In this document: one piece after another, positions 47,232 to 57,946 of the stretch
Position numbering within the stretch: the first letter of the stretch is position 1
How the letters are laid out: every line of letters begins with the position of its first letter
Source: Mnemiopsis leidyi
Lineage: Eukaryota; Ctenophora; Tentaculata; Lobata; Bolinopsidae
DNA: 59,403 bases
NCBI GenBank assembly: GCA_000226015.1
Contig: JH157278.1
Coordinates: 184,693-244,095, forward strand
Direction: 5' to 3'
The notes under the pieces: generated by a model
Seen by the model: only the letters and a program-made list of their open reading frames with translations
Told to the model about the DNA's origin: nothing
Database searches by the model: none
Program-made: the position numbers and the translations under genes

Positions 47232-48971
47232 ATGCTCTCTGGTTTAAGTGGGAAATTAGCCTTGGTTGCTGGTGCAGGTAGTGGAATTGGTAAAACTGTT
47301 GCTCTGAAGTTGGCTGCTCATGACTGTAAAGTTGGATTGTTTGACTTAAATAAAGAAGGTTTACTTCCAATGAAATAAAAAGTATAATTGTTAAGATTGC
47401 AATATCTGTTAATGATCTTACTATACACATATGCACATGTATGTAACCTTCGGGTGCACCCAAATTTAATTTTCACCTATAGCCCAATTTTAATTTTTTT
47501 CACTTTCTCAATGAAGTAACAAGCACACCAAACACAACACAGTCTAATCTTATGTAATGTGAGGAACAATTATGAAAGCTCTCAGCTAATAGGTCTGTTT
47601 GTGGCAGGTTTAGAAAAAACCAAATCCGAAGTGACCAGTGCTGGTGGATCATGTGAGACATTTCTTGGAGACATATCCAATCGTGAACATGTACAGTGTG
47701 CAGTTGATGGTGTAACTTCCCATTTTGAAATGGCTCCCAGTATCGGCATAAACTGTGCTGGTTAGGAAAAACATGATAGAAATCAATTGTCTTTTCCTCT
47801 ATGTGGTTGAAACATAAGATGACATTTATTCAGCTAGTATGTTAATTCAGCTAGTGCTTAATTTCATGACTTCCTGGACCCAACTCATTCCTGTGTATTC
47901 CCATGGAAGAGAAATCGGTCACTAATTGTGCTATTTTCTACCCAGGTATAACTAGAGATGCAATGCTACTAAAAATGACGGATGACCAGTGGGATAGTAT
48001 CATATCATGTCATTTAAAGGGAAGTTTTCTTTTTACCCAGATACTTGCTAGACAGATGGTGAAAGCAAAGATATCTGGTATGTAGTATCCAGATATTGAC
48101 TTAAAAACAATTTGCGGAATCTTTAAATGATAATCTCAGTCCAATTAACTGTTAATATTCCATGACTTTGAGAATTTTGGTTTTCTGAAATGTGCCCTAA
48201 TCAATCCTTCACCTAGAACTGAGTTTAATGTGGTTTTTGTTTGAATTGCTATTAAAATCCTATGTCTATCACTCGAGTCAAGAAGACAATAACAAAAATC
48301 ACATCAAACTCAGTTTCTTATTCAGTTAAGATAACCCAGAACTCTTGTACACTGCACAGGTAGCATAGTGAATACAGGTAGTATATCTGGAAAGATAGGA
48401 AACACTGGACAGGCGAACTACAGTGCTGCTAAAGCCGGCATTATAGCCTTCTCTAAAGCTACTGCTCGGGAGCTGGCCCCAAAAGGTTTGATATTAAAGT
48501 TGACTAAAAGATTGTGTTTAATGTTGAGCAAAAGTCGGCTTCCCTGTTATATCCGTGATTGCATAAAGCTGGTGCATGAAAATGGTTACATGCCACGTTG
48601 TACATCAGAGCATGTGACCATATCTTTAATCTCTAATTATACCCTTAATTAACAGTATAGTGTTTAAGTTATACTATGAGGCATCTTTTTGCAGCTATAC
48701 TATGAACCGTCCCCTAATTAGGAATATTGTTAAAATGGTAACATAGAAAACCCTAGGTATTCGTTGTAACACGGTGGTGCCTGGATTTATCAACACACCC
48801 ATGGCTAATGCTATCCCTCCTCATATTAAGCAGATGGTACTGATGATGACACCAATGGGTCGATTCGGAGAGACCACAGAGATTGCAGATCTTTACTGCT
48901 TCTTGGCCTCAGAGAGTAGCTCATACATCACTGGTGTTGACATTGAGGTAGCAGGAGGGCTTGCCATGTGA
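47232..48971 (+). CDS. HSD17B8: 17-beta-hydroxysteroid dehydrogenase 8 / ketoacyl reductase subunit
   Basis: Five exons: 47232-47358, 47608-47760, 47946-48077, 48360-48485 and 48757-48971. All four introns are phase 1 within glycine codons, and the product is 250 residues (human about 261). It is a short-chain dehydrogenase. In animals HSD17B8 pairs with CBR4 as the mitochondrial 3-ketoacyl-ACP reductase and also oxidises estradiol with NAD. The cofactor loop is AGAGSGIG (13-20), with Ala for the usual Thr. NCAGITRD lies near 91-98, and the active site has Ser145 with YSAAK (Tyr158, Lys162). PGFINTPM and the ending [13 protein letters not shown] match the family closely. The usually conserved Asn of the NLKG motif is His116 (CHLKG), so the catalytic tetrad is altered. 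A paralogous SDR cannot be fully excluded, but residue matches favour HSD17B8. Confidence 0.9.
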
Positions 48972-49430
48972 TTGTTAAAGTGTGCATTTTGTAATACAAT
49001 GTTGATAATTGCTTGATTGTTTTGCATTTGATCATTTTTTGTCAAGAGTCAAGACTGTGAAGATAATACTAAATGATTAAGAATTAAGTTGGGTAGTATA
49101 GTCATCCCGAGAGAAACCGAATCGGAATTTGTAACAAGCATGAACGGAATTGAAGCCGAACAAATTAAGTCAAATATGCCCATAGGCAAAATTATATTTC
49201 GAAAAAGCTGCCCAGGCCTGAGTCATTTTGACTGAATGGTTTACTGATTTCTTTTCTCCAAGCAAGTCAGTAGCCTTTCGTTGTATTGCCAAATAGATCA
49301 TTAAGACAAATGAGTATGACAAAATATAGGCACTTGATACTATCCTAAGATTGTTACTGCCTATCCTTGCTGCTTCAAATGTTTTGATAGCAGAGAACGA
49401 CATTTTTATATCATAAAAGTATCATGTTAT
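48972..49430. other. Noncoding spacer after HSD17B8
   Basis: No exon supported. A short minus-strand frame at 49170-49403 has no domain. Confidence 0.4.
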
Positions 49431-49640
49431 GGCTGAGTGGCGCAGAGGTTAGAGCATCGGACAGCGGACTTCCATTCTGGAGATCCCGGGTTCGAATCTC
49501 TGTGCTGCTTAGCCATTGGGCAAGCATCTTTGACGCGCTGCTAAGGACTCCATTGGGTCTACACAGCATCGGTCTACTCAGCCAAATGAACAGAAAAATT
49601 TGACGTTTGGATAACTGTGTTGGTATATATCAGACAAAAT
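49431..49640 (+). mobile_element. tRNA-derived SINE, copy 3 (different head)
   Basis: The head carries A-box TGGCGCAGAGG and B-box GGTTCGAATC. The body has GGGCAAGCATC, CTGCTAAGGACTCCATTGGG, 'TCTACACAGCATCGGTC' and CTCAGCCAAATGAACAGAAA. Body motifs (CTAAGGAC, CTCAGCC, AATGA..) are shared at lower identity with copies 1, 2 and 4. A heterogeneous T/C-rich tract follows. Confidence 0.7.
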
Positions 49641-49667
49641 TTGTTCCTTCACAGTTTATAGCTCTCC

Positions 49668-49750
49668 TTCCATCAATCCTTTTTCTTTTTTTCCTTTTTT
49701 TACATTTTGTCCTTTTTCCTTATTTTTTTTCTTTTCTTTTTACTCCAAGC
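49668..49750 (+). repeat. Polypyrimidine tract
   Basis: About 80 bp of T runs broken by C (CCTTTTTC, TTTTCTTTTC), right after SINE copy 3. Confidence 0.8.
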
Positions 49751-49974
49751 AGTCTTCATATTAGCATCCTTCTTTCCTAAAAGAACAGCGTTTGGACTGA
49801 GACCAAATATAATCTTGAATTGGAGTTCTTAATCATGCAGCGGAGAATAGAAAAGAGAATGCAATAAGCTGAAAGTTTTCATGTTTGATGTTCAAATAGT
49901 TTGATGTCAGTTGTCAGGTTTCAGATGCTTTTCTATTTTATTGATAGCAATTCCATGTTCTGACTGTTCATTTC

Positions 49975-49980
49975 TTTATT
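49975..49980 (-). terminator. Polyadenylation signal of the 7TM receptor gene
   Basis: AATAAA on the minus strand, 35 bp after the receptor stop codon. Confidence 0.45.
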
Positions 49981-50014
49981 GTTTAAGTTTCCAAATGTCA
50001 TTTGAAGTCGGTTG

Positions 50015-51291
50015 TTAGACTTCTGAAGCTGCATTGTTTGCAACAACAATGCTATTAAGATTTTTATCAGGCTTCGAAACTTGCTGTTGAGTTGAAATTC
50101 TGGAGGTGCTATGTTCCGTCAGGACCGTCCCTTTGACCAATGGTAGAAATATTCCCACCAGTGCCTTCCTAGCATCCCTCTTCCTTGATAATATGATAAT
50201 GGGGTTCAATCCAGAGGTGATGATGGGAATCCAGGCAAAGATAATCTCGTGAAAAGAGAGCTGGTCGGGTAGAACCCACCAGACCAGGACGATGCTGATG
50301 ATAGAAAAGATGTAGGGAATGTTGATGAGTAGGATAGTTATACAGCTGGTGATGTACTTCGAGTTTTCTGCATTTGGGTTCTGCCTGTAATTAAAAAAGT
50401 TTGTACAGTAAGATATCGCCATTATAACTTTTGCTTTTATCCTTGGCAAAAAATGTGGGCAAAAATAGGTGATAGAAAGTAATCTTACGACCTACCGTTT
50501 GTTAATTGTTAAAGTGAGTTTGCAAACCTGGTAGAAAAGTAGAGGTAGATGATAGTGAAGACAGATATGAAAACTCCTATGCAGCAATGAGCAAAATTTG
50601 CCCAGAAGCATAGATCCAGCCCTATCTTAAGCATCTTCTTTTGCCACTCTTTTTCTCCATAAAATACCTCGATAATAAAGTATGTGCCATTGTTCAGGAT
50701 CATGTAAATTATGTACCCTCCCAGATACAGCTTGATGTACATCTGCCTTAGATAGGAAAATGGGAACATTATCTTAATTGCTCGAGTTGCCGCAAGAAGA
50801 AAGCCTGTAACCTGAGATAAACATCCAATAATGCAAGCCCAAGTACGAGCATATGTCGCAACATTTGATGCAAAAGAAAAGATTTTCGGGCTAAACATCA
50901 AATAGGAGTAGATAAGCGGAGAAAATATGTTTGTTAGGAAGTCTGTGACTGCTAGACATTGGAACAGGAAGCTCGCTTTTGTGGTCGTTTTCTTGAAGTA
51001 CCAGAATAAGAGAGGATTCAGGAACGTAGAGCTGATCCAGGGGAGGATGAAGAATGTTCCTAAGATGTAGTTAACTGCCTTGTCTTCAGGGGAAGGGGTA
51101 TAGGGTGCAATATCTGAGACATTGTTAACAGGATCTGCTGGGTCTTTTTCGTAGAAACGAAGGTCCTCCGAAAAAAGAAGTTTCCAAAATATCAGCATAA
51201 TTACAGAAGAACTATGTAAAACATTTAACAATCTTGCTGACACATGATCTAACAAAATTAATGTGTTATTATTTGGGATTATGTCATTCAA
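50015..51291 (-). CDS. Divergent rhodopsin-class 7TM receptor (orphan)
   Basis: Two coding exons on the minus strand, 51291-50528 and 50384-50015. They join in frame (phase 2, ...TCTACCAG|GTTTGC and TTACAG|GCAGAAC), giving 377 residues. An N-terminal region of about 75 residues with an NVS glycosylation site precedes TM1 (about 77-99). Then come TM2 with LAVTD (Asp117, the conserved position 2.50), TM3 (150-172), TM4 (187-209), TM5 (227-252), TM6 (266-291) and TM7 (299-320, ending NPIII for NPxxY). At the end of TM3, TRAIKIMFPF stands where DRYxxIxxPF is usual, so the DRY arginine switch lacks its acidic neighbour and tyrosine. The tail is short, basic and then Ser/Thr-rich. It is a class A-like receptor; the ligand is unknown. 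The hydrophobic stretch at 26-40 may be part of a signal peptide, and an upstream exon cannot be excluded. Confidence 0.75.
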
Positions 51292-51529
51292 ATTATGCTA
51301 TCGGCAAAATATCTGCAGCAATTTAATCTGTTTGTCACAGTACACTACCAGTGTAACCACTAAAGCAGTATGATCACTACCCCACTTAATATGCTTAAAT
51401 TCTGTTATTTAATTACGTATCATGGTTATGCACAATATACTAATACTGTGGGTTTATTCAGAGGCTTGAGGAAAAGGCACTTGGATTGCTATAAATCAGC
51501 TCTTTACAAACGTCTCAGTTAAACTTAGA
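51292..51529. other. 5' flank of the 7TM receptor gene
   Basis: Short noncoding spacer between the receptor start codon and SINE copy 2. No promoter motif identified. Confidence 0.35.
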
Positions 51530-51722
51530 TCCGCCAATCCTAGAGAAGTGTGCTGAGGGCATTTGCCTATGCAATCTTCTTCGGTCGTCTCAGCCGAATG
51601 ACCGGGAAACCGTCACGATTGAGGGTTAAATGAGGAGGGTCTCCGTTCAAAGATCTAGAATCTTCCAGGAGCTCCTTCAGTATAACTGTAAAAGCCTGGG
51701 TTCAGGTGTAACAAATACAGAT
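51530..51722 (+). mobile_element. SINE, copy 2 (5' truncated, headless)
   Basis: Matches the body of copy 1 at about 90-95% by eye, from TCCGCCAATCCTAGAG through GGGAAACCGT, AAATGAGGAGGGTCTCCGTT and 'AAGATCTAGAATCTTCCAGG' to the closing GGTGTAACAAATACA. The tRNA head is missing; the truncation falls just before the head's 3' acceptor sequence, consistent with incomplete reverse transcription. Confidence 0.85.
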
Positions 51723-52280
51723 GGCCCCAAGGATCAAAGAAATTAACACAGATTTAGTGACTAGACAAGAAGAAAGGGGACCAGCAACGTTACATGATCC
51801 CCAAAACATTTGCTTGCATTATGCACTGCCAAGAGGTGCTTAGCCCCTGCGCTCTACTACCTGATTCATATGGTAATGATGCATAGAAACAGGCATGATT
51901 GTTACCCACACAACAGTTGTGCAATGTGCAGTTGTACAATGTACTCTGAGGATTGCCCTTGATCAAAGTTCATTTTTGTGGAGCCCGCTGCAGGTAACTC
52001 GCACAAAGTAACCTCAGGTTCACAAGGAGGTCGTTAGATTTAAGTGTCATTTGCGCCACGGCCCACTTCCCGGCCACTCTCCTAAAGAATGTCGTCAAAA
52101 TCTTTTGCTAAAATGATTTCAACCATCTAACATACCTACAAAGTTCAAAAACATGCTCTCAATTTGAAGAACCAAGCAATTTAGGAGAAGCAAGTAGAGT
52201 AAAAATAGCCTGAGAACGAGAGTAAAAGAATGAGGGCAATTATTCCTGGTCCTAGTGTAAGTATTGTTTCTCAAGATAAT
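51723..52280. other. Noncoding spacer
   Basis: No exon or repeat that I can support. Confidence 0.35.
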
Positions 52281-52632
52281 GGCTCAGTGGCGCAGTCGCT
52301 TTAATCGCCTGTGTGCTAATCGAAAAGTTAGCAGTTCGATTCCCAGCTGCGGCACTGGCCATGGGGTGAGCATCGCTGATGCTCAGCTAAGGATTCCGTT
52401 GGATCTATGCAGCCCCACGGTCCACTGAGCCTAATGCTCGAGAAATCGGGTGTGAGGGTTAAATGAGTTGCAGCCCATTGCATCTCGGGCGATAAAAGTA
52501 TGGTACACACTACCTTAACCGTCACTGGCGTGTATGTAATAATTGTACCTTCGGCCTCCTGTAATTGGCCGTTACACTTCTGTAACATGTGGCTGTTGAA
52601 CTCCGAATTAAAATAAGTATAAGAATAAAAAA
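52281..52632 (+). mobile_element. tRNA-derived SINE, copy 4 (longer body)
   Basis: A-box TGGCGCAGTCGC and B-box AGTTCGATTCC in a tRNA-like head. The body begins GGGGTGAGCATCGCTGATGC, then CTAAGGATTCCGTTGGATCT, 'ATGCAGCCCCACGGTCCACT' and GAGCCTAATGCTCGAGAA, related to copy 3. It has its own 3' extension (GGGTTAAATGAGTTGCAGCC ...) and an A/T-rich end (AAAATAAGTATAAGAATAAA). The GGGTTAAATGAG step is shared with copy 2. Confidence 0.7.
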
Positions 52633-54240
52633 CTTATAAGGTTCTTGAATCAGGTTTAAATTCTCTTAAAAACCGCCGGAGTTAACCCCGGCATTTTTAT
52701 CATTTTTTCTAGCCGGGTGAGCTACAGCTTACAATAGAATAAATGTTAGGCCGACGCCCTACATTGGAAGGTAAAATTTGGCAGTAAATCTGATGGCCAT
52801 GGTGTTGGGTTATACATGGTGTAGAGTTATAGGCTCCCTCAATTAATAAGAGCCTTCAAGTAGGCAACAGGGAATAATATGTTACCTCACAGCGAGAGGC
52901 ATCATTTAGGTGCGGTAAATTATGGGTTCCGCACTTGCTCAAAACAGCGAATAATGCAGCATGGTGCGGTAATAATTATAAATTACGCGACTAATTAACG
53001 GTGAATTTACTAATCATGTCCGGTGATTATGTAGCATTTAAACTAACTAATAGTTCAAGTTGGTTACAATTTGATGTAGATGATATGATGGGCGATTGCT
53101 CCACTTACAGATAAAAATTACATATCCGACCACCAGCTACAATTCATTGCAGTTTGACAGGTATTCAAATTAAATACCTACCATCTTGTTAAAAAACGGT
53201 CTGGGAATTCTAAAAGTTGCGGTAATGCGGCTTTGTGAAAGGTAATAGCAAGAACGATCACAGTTCACTAAGCATAAACATTAAACAATGTATACAATAT
53301 ATACGTTAGAAACTGTCCAAAACGTACCAAGCGTCCTAGATCCCGATCTACAATCGGCCAAAATGTTCCAAATATCGATCAGCTTAAAAAGTAAGATGGC
53401 CAAAACATCCCAAATTTCCATTGTCGTGTGTCGTCTTAAGTGCAACTGTTTAACAATTAACGTAGGGCGAATTTGTACGGTAAATGAAAAAATGTTCAAA
53501 AATTGTGCAGATCATGGCTGGTACACTATGCAGAGAACAGGGAATTGTGCGATTTCGCACTGACTTATATTCTGCCTCTGCTGACACAGCATGGTTATTA
53601 TACTGCACATAACCGACAAGATCTGGAAGAATTGTACAGGCTAAAATCCAGGCAAGTCGTTATTCTAATCGTTTTATGTGGCCGTCAAGAGAATTTGGGC
53701 AAGTTGTCCAATTCCCGAAGATTGAAAATTGTAGAGACTACGGGGATTGGGAAGTTGAGATGTTGGGGAGAAATATTCATAACTAGTTCTTGTTATTTTA
53801 TAGTACTTGTTTATTGAACCCTCCTGGCTTGAACTTGTCAGATAATGATTCCACAACTGAGTAATTATAATGTGATGTTTTTTGCCACGCTGTTCAAAGT
53901 TAATGTTTTACATTGAAAAATAGCATAGTTTTCAGACTAGGGATGTGTCTCAGAATTAATGTTATCAATACCAAACAAACTAATTTTGCAAGGCGTTTTA
54001 AACAAATAGAAACATAAATAAAAACAATTTTGTGACACCTCTTTGCTTCCTTACTTAACCGTTGCAATTTCGTTCTTTATTATGTTACAATTTTGTTGTA
54101 TTTTTTACTTGAATTTTGCAGTTTTGATATAACTATTTATGAACTATATACCACTAACTTATCCCCTGATTTTTTAATTCCCAGGTGCTTTATGATAGAT
54201 TCTGTATCTACTCAATCTTTTTGTTTAGAAAGTTTAAATC
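52633..54240. other. Noncoding
   Basis: No supported gene. A small hairpin (GCCGGAGTTAACCCCGGC) lies at about 52676-52693. Open frames at 53288-53817 have no domain and overlap on both strands. Confidence 0.4.
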
Positions 54241-54313
54241 ATGCCTGCGTTTTCTGAAGAAAAGGGAGATGATAACAAAGTTGGTGGATCTGCAGACGGC
54301 TTTCTCGGCTGGG
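54241..54313 (+). CDS. Candidate first coding exon of the copine gene
   Basis: ATG 54241 opens MPAFSEEKGDDNKVGGSADG followed by FLGW. It ends at a donor GGCTGG G|GTAGGT in phase 1, which is exactly the phase needed by the first clear copine exon at 58162. An acceptor-like TTCCCAG sits at 54178-54184. The composition (hydrophilic, glycine- and acid-rich) suits a short variable N-terminal leader before the copine C2A domain. The intron would be 3.8 kb and contain R1 copy B. Frame agreement by chance is one in three, so this is tentative. Confidence 0.35.
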
Positions 54314-55110
54314 GTAGGTCTTTCAGCTACTAACTGGATTTCCGAGCTACTTTGTCGACTTATCTAGTAGAGTAATAATTAAAACGATAAACATTGAGTT
54401 AATGAGAATGCAAGCTTTTGAATCATATTATATTGTAATTGTTATCAGCTTATGAGAAACAATATAGGAAAACACCCTATTAAAGAATATGCATTATCCA
54501 AGAAGTACGACTGTACATGTACAACAAATTCGGATAGTTATTTTTGGAATATAATTTGGTGAAACTACCAATCTGAGTCAAAATCGCAGTGCGCTGCGCG
54601 GTTATCTCAAATTACGCGATCACGTGACACCAAGTGGGTTTAGTTACCTGCGTTGATTTTTGCCTTAACATTGGTCAATTTTGAAAACTTTGGTATCCCC
54701 GTGTAGGGAAAATAATTGGCTATAAGACCTATGGGGTACTATGTTGATTTGGGCATCTGAAATAAAATGGCGACCTCTAATGTTAAATGTACTTATATGT
54801 CCGTGGCCAACTCGCTACCGGGGTGTCTTTAATAATAGCAACAGTCTGGATTACTGGAGCCCCCGTGCCTTATTGACTGAAGCTTTTGTTTAGTTACGTA
54901 TTTGATTCAAGTTTTCAACATGGTTAAAGGAGATTTATGACACTTCAATAGAGTAGAAAAAATGTAGATCTATCTAGAGCATCATAATCAACAGAAACAG
55001 TGTTGTCGTACAGAATAAAAAAGATTCATCATTTGATATAATATTTCTATATGAAAGTCATGATCAAGGGATTTTTATGCCTATTATTTGTTTAGTTTAT
55101 GGTAAAATTA

Positions 55111-55952
55111 TTTTTCCCGTATCTTGCCATTTGGGCCCGAAGGGTCCAAATGGCAAGAATGTTTTGATAAGTTTTGTGCACGTGCACAAAAAGTACAAAA
55201 CAAGGGTTGTCGATCGACAGCGTAAATCGAGGTATTTTGGAATATTAGCTCAAAAAGTGTCCGTCCGTCCGTACGTAGGCGCGCACGTCCGGCGCACGCT
55301 CCTTTATCAAACTTAATTATGTATACAAATACGATTATAGGTTTTAACTGCCTGAGGCCGCATAATGGATTTCACATCTGCATAATGAAATGTATACATA
55401 ATTGCCTTGCAACAACTGCAACAAGGTGTGCGATCAAACAATAACAAGTAAAAGTAAAGTCGATCAAAATTCTTTTGACTTAAGTTTAATTGACTTTTGC
55501 CGAATGACAGATTAAGAAATGAATGTAAGACGATTTTAATCCCAGCTCCGAACAAATCTTTTGAACGACTAATTCATGAAACGCCATAAGCATAAAAACA
55601 ACGCAGTATGAATGAATTATGAAGGCAGCACATACAATACAATAATGACGACGTCATACAGAGATAAGATATTCGAAACAAACTATGCAAGAACGCGCAA
55701 TGCCAATTGTGTTCAAACTTTGCGCGTGCAAATTTTCAAACATGGCTGCATCAAACGGCTGCATTAACTCGCGCGTCTGCATTTACACGTGCCGATGCAG
55801 AACAATAATAACTAACCGAAGTTATGTCCGGTACGAGGTTGTCTTTACTTTTTTCATTCCTCATTTCGCAAAGTTTAATGACAATAAGCGACGGCATGAT
55901 ACGGGAAATTCAGCGGTCGCCTGACACAATTAAAGCGGCCGCAATTCTTGTT
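55111..55952. mobile_element. Interspersed element, family R1, copy B (about 840 bp)
   Basis: Full-length match to 35500-36343 in the same orientation. The terminal palindrome is better preserved here: TTGCCATTTGGGCCC against GGGTCCAAATGGCAA. The inner TCGATCGACAGCG block, ACAACGCAGTATGAATGA and the distal GCGGTCGCCTGACACAAT with AAAGCGGCCGCAATTCTTGT are shared. Short plus-strand frames inside it are chance. Confidence 0.85.
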
Positions 55953-56419
55953 TTTAACTGTATTTTAAAAAATCACAGTTGATTTTGTGCACAAATCAAC
56001 AAGTTGCCAAGTTTGCCATGGCAACGTGGGCGCAAGTAGGAGTGTGTCACACACACACACGTCAAAAATCTAGTTACCTTTCATCCATCCTCACAATCCT
56101 TAATAATCTCTATAAATACATCTGTGTGCCATTGGTCCAAATAGACATAGGGTTGGAAAAATATTCTTCTTCACTAGAAGTGCTTTGGAGCTATATCCTA
56201 ACTCTTGAAGACTCGACATAAATAAGCTTTTTCATGTCTATCATTGTATTTGGCACCGGAATATCAATTTGAAATATCGTAACGATTATCACACGTAATG
56301 TCATGAAGTATTGTCTTAACTCTTATTGTCAGCCACATCGATGATTAAAATCTTTCTTTTGTGCCCCTTCATTTGTGCACACTTTTAATGAGTGTACAAT
56401 ATTATTTTAGAAGGGGGGT
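55953..56419. other. Noncoding
   Basis: Contains a short (CA)n run at about 56046-56061. No exon supported. Confidence 0.4.
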
Positions 56420-56665
56420 TAAAGCACTGACCATGACGATGAAATCCCAGGAAATATGCCCCATGGTCAATGGTCAAAAACTTGGCCATGGCCACTGACT
56501 CGCAGGAGTTTACTTAAATGGTCGTGGTCAAAATGAACATTTATCATCAAATTTAGAAGGTCGTGGTCAAAATGGAAATTTTATGGTAAAATTTCATTGT
56601 CTAATTTTGCGTTAACCGTTTTGAAAATGGTCATTTTGACCATTTGACTACGGTAATATTAAAAA
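56420..56665. repeat. Degenerate GGTCAAAATG-type repeats
   Basis: The word GGTCAAAAT or its complement ATTTTGACC recurs (about 56467, 56528, 56564, 56631), with related ATGGTCAATGG and CATGGCCA steps. Some copies are in inverted orientation, so the block could fold on itself. It looks like a decayed repeat of the motif GGTCRTGGTCAAAATGG. Confidence 0.5.
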
Positions 56666-57562
56666 TTTGATCATGGTAATAATCAAAATTCTTCATTATT
56701 TGACCATAACACCCGGACGCAGGCCATATAACAAATTCGTGGTCACCACTCATATTAAATCCCCCCCCCAGTTTCCACTGAAAGAAAAGAGCGCTAAAAT
56801 GATATTTAAGCACGTGCCATTTTTCAATGAGTATTGATTTTTTGTTGCTGTTCCATATTGCCATGTTTGATACTCTTTGCATCATATGCTTTTTTACATG
56901 AATTAGTAATTTTTGAACGTAGATTATTTCTTATCATTAGTTGATAACTTATTGGTAACCTTTTTATAGTAAAATCAAAAATTTGAAGGCTTTATCCTAA
57001 AATAGTTGTGACCTGCTTGATATCTCTTGAACCGTAGTTTAAACTAGATAAGAAAACTGTACAATTAGATGATCCGACTTTGAATTTTAGAACTTTAGTT
57101 TTCCCTTGAATTTGCTACCCCTTCTTACATAAAGGTTTGCATGTAACTGTATGAAATATTTTTGTCTCTAACGCCACAAAGCAACAAAGCAACAACACGA
57201 TAAGATTTAACTGTAGGGTAGAATTGTGATACTATTTGTCGTTATTATCTAGCGTGGTCTTTTCACCTCCTACTCAAGTAACAACGTAGATATCACTAGA
57301 TCAGCTTGGAATGTCCTTTTTGACGAGAATCTCCAAGAAAATCGGGTATCCCGAATAACTAAGTTCGAAATGTAAACTACATAAGTACAAACTTGGTTAT
57401 TGAGTAGGTTGCGGGTGCCTTGGTCACGAGATTTTCTAGCCAAGTAGCGTGACGAAGTACCCTCCTGGCTCCGAACAACAAGGAGCGGGGGGCACAAAAT
57501 CGCATGAAAATGTGGGAGGATTGTGAAAACATCAACTGTCGGAATTTCACATTTATATGTAA
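56666..57562. other. Noncoding
   Basis: No exon or repeat boundary that I can support. A short minus-strand frame (57270-57497) lacks domains and splice context. Confidence 0.35.
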
Positions 57563-57946
57563 AATTCCAACTGGCGAAACAACTATAAAGTTTTTAAAAC
57601 AACTAAGTATTATTTAATCATTGACGGACAATCTCATGAGGAATCTAACAATAAAGTCCGTCTTGTGTCTGGACACGAATCAGTCTTCAAGCAGCTACCT
57701 GTTTTATGTATCACGAACAATACTAAATACTTAGATCCCCAACTAGGCAGGGAACATCATGTCATTAGAGTGGATTCTAGTTCTATATTGTTCTGCTCGA
57801 CAGGAATTCGTTTGTCCATCCTCTTTTTGACATTCAACTGTCGATTAATGAAGCTGTGGAAAAAGCTAACATCTCTTTGCCCAGTAGATACAGGTAGTTA
57901 TGATAAACTGAAACCTTGGCAACTGCACTCTGGAGACTCATCTTAG
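57563..57946 (+). other. Open frame of 127 codons, unrecognised
   Basis: A + strand open frame runs from after a stop at 57562 to a stop at 57946. It contains YYLIIDGQSHEESNNKVRLV and VLCITNNTKYLDPQLG, followed by HHVIRVDSSSILF. It has no ATG in its first half and no domain that I recognise. Its composition looks more protein-like than most chance frames here. It could be an exon of an unknown gene or a transposon remnant within the putative copine intron. Confidence 0.2.

Noticed and set aside
49431-49515. Functional tRNA gene
   Set aside because: Promoter boxes fit, but the cloverleaf does not close and a SINE body follows.
57270-57497. Minus-strand basic protein
   Set aside because: No domain, no conserved motif and no splice context; judged a chance frame.
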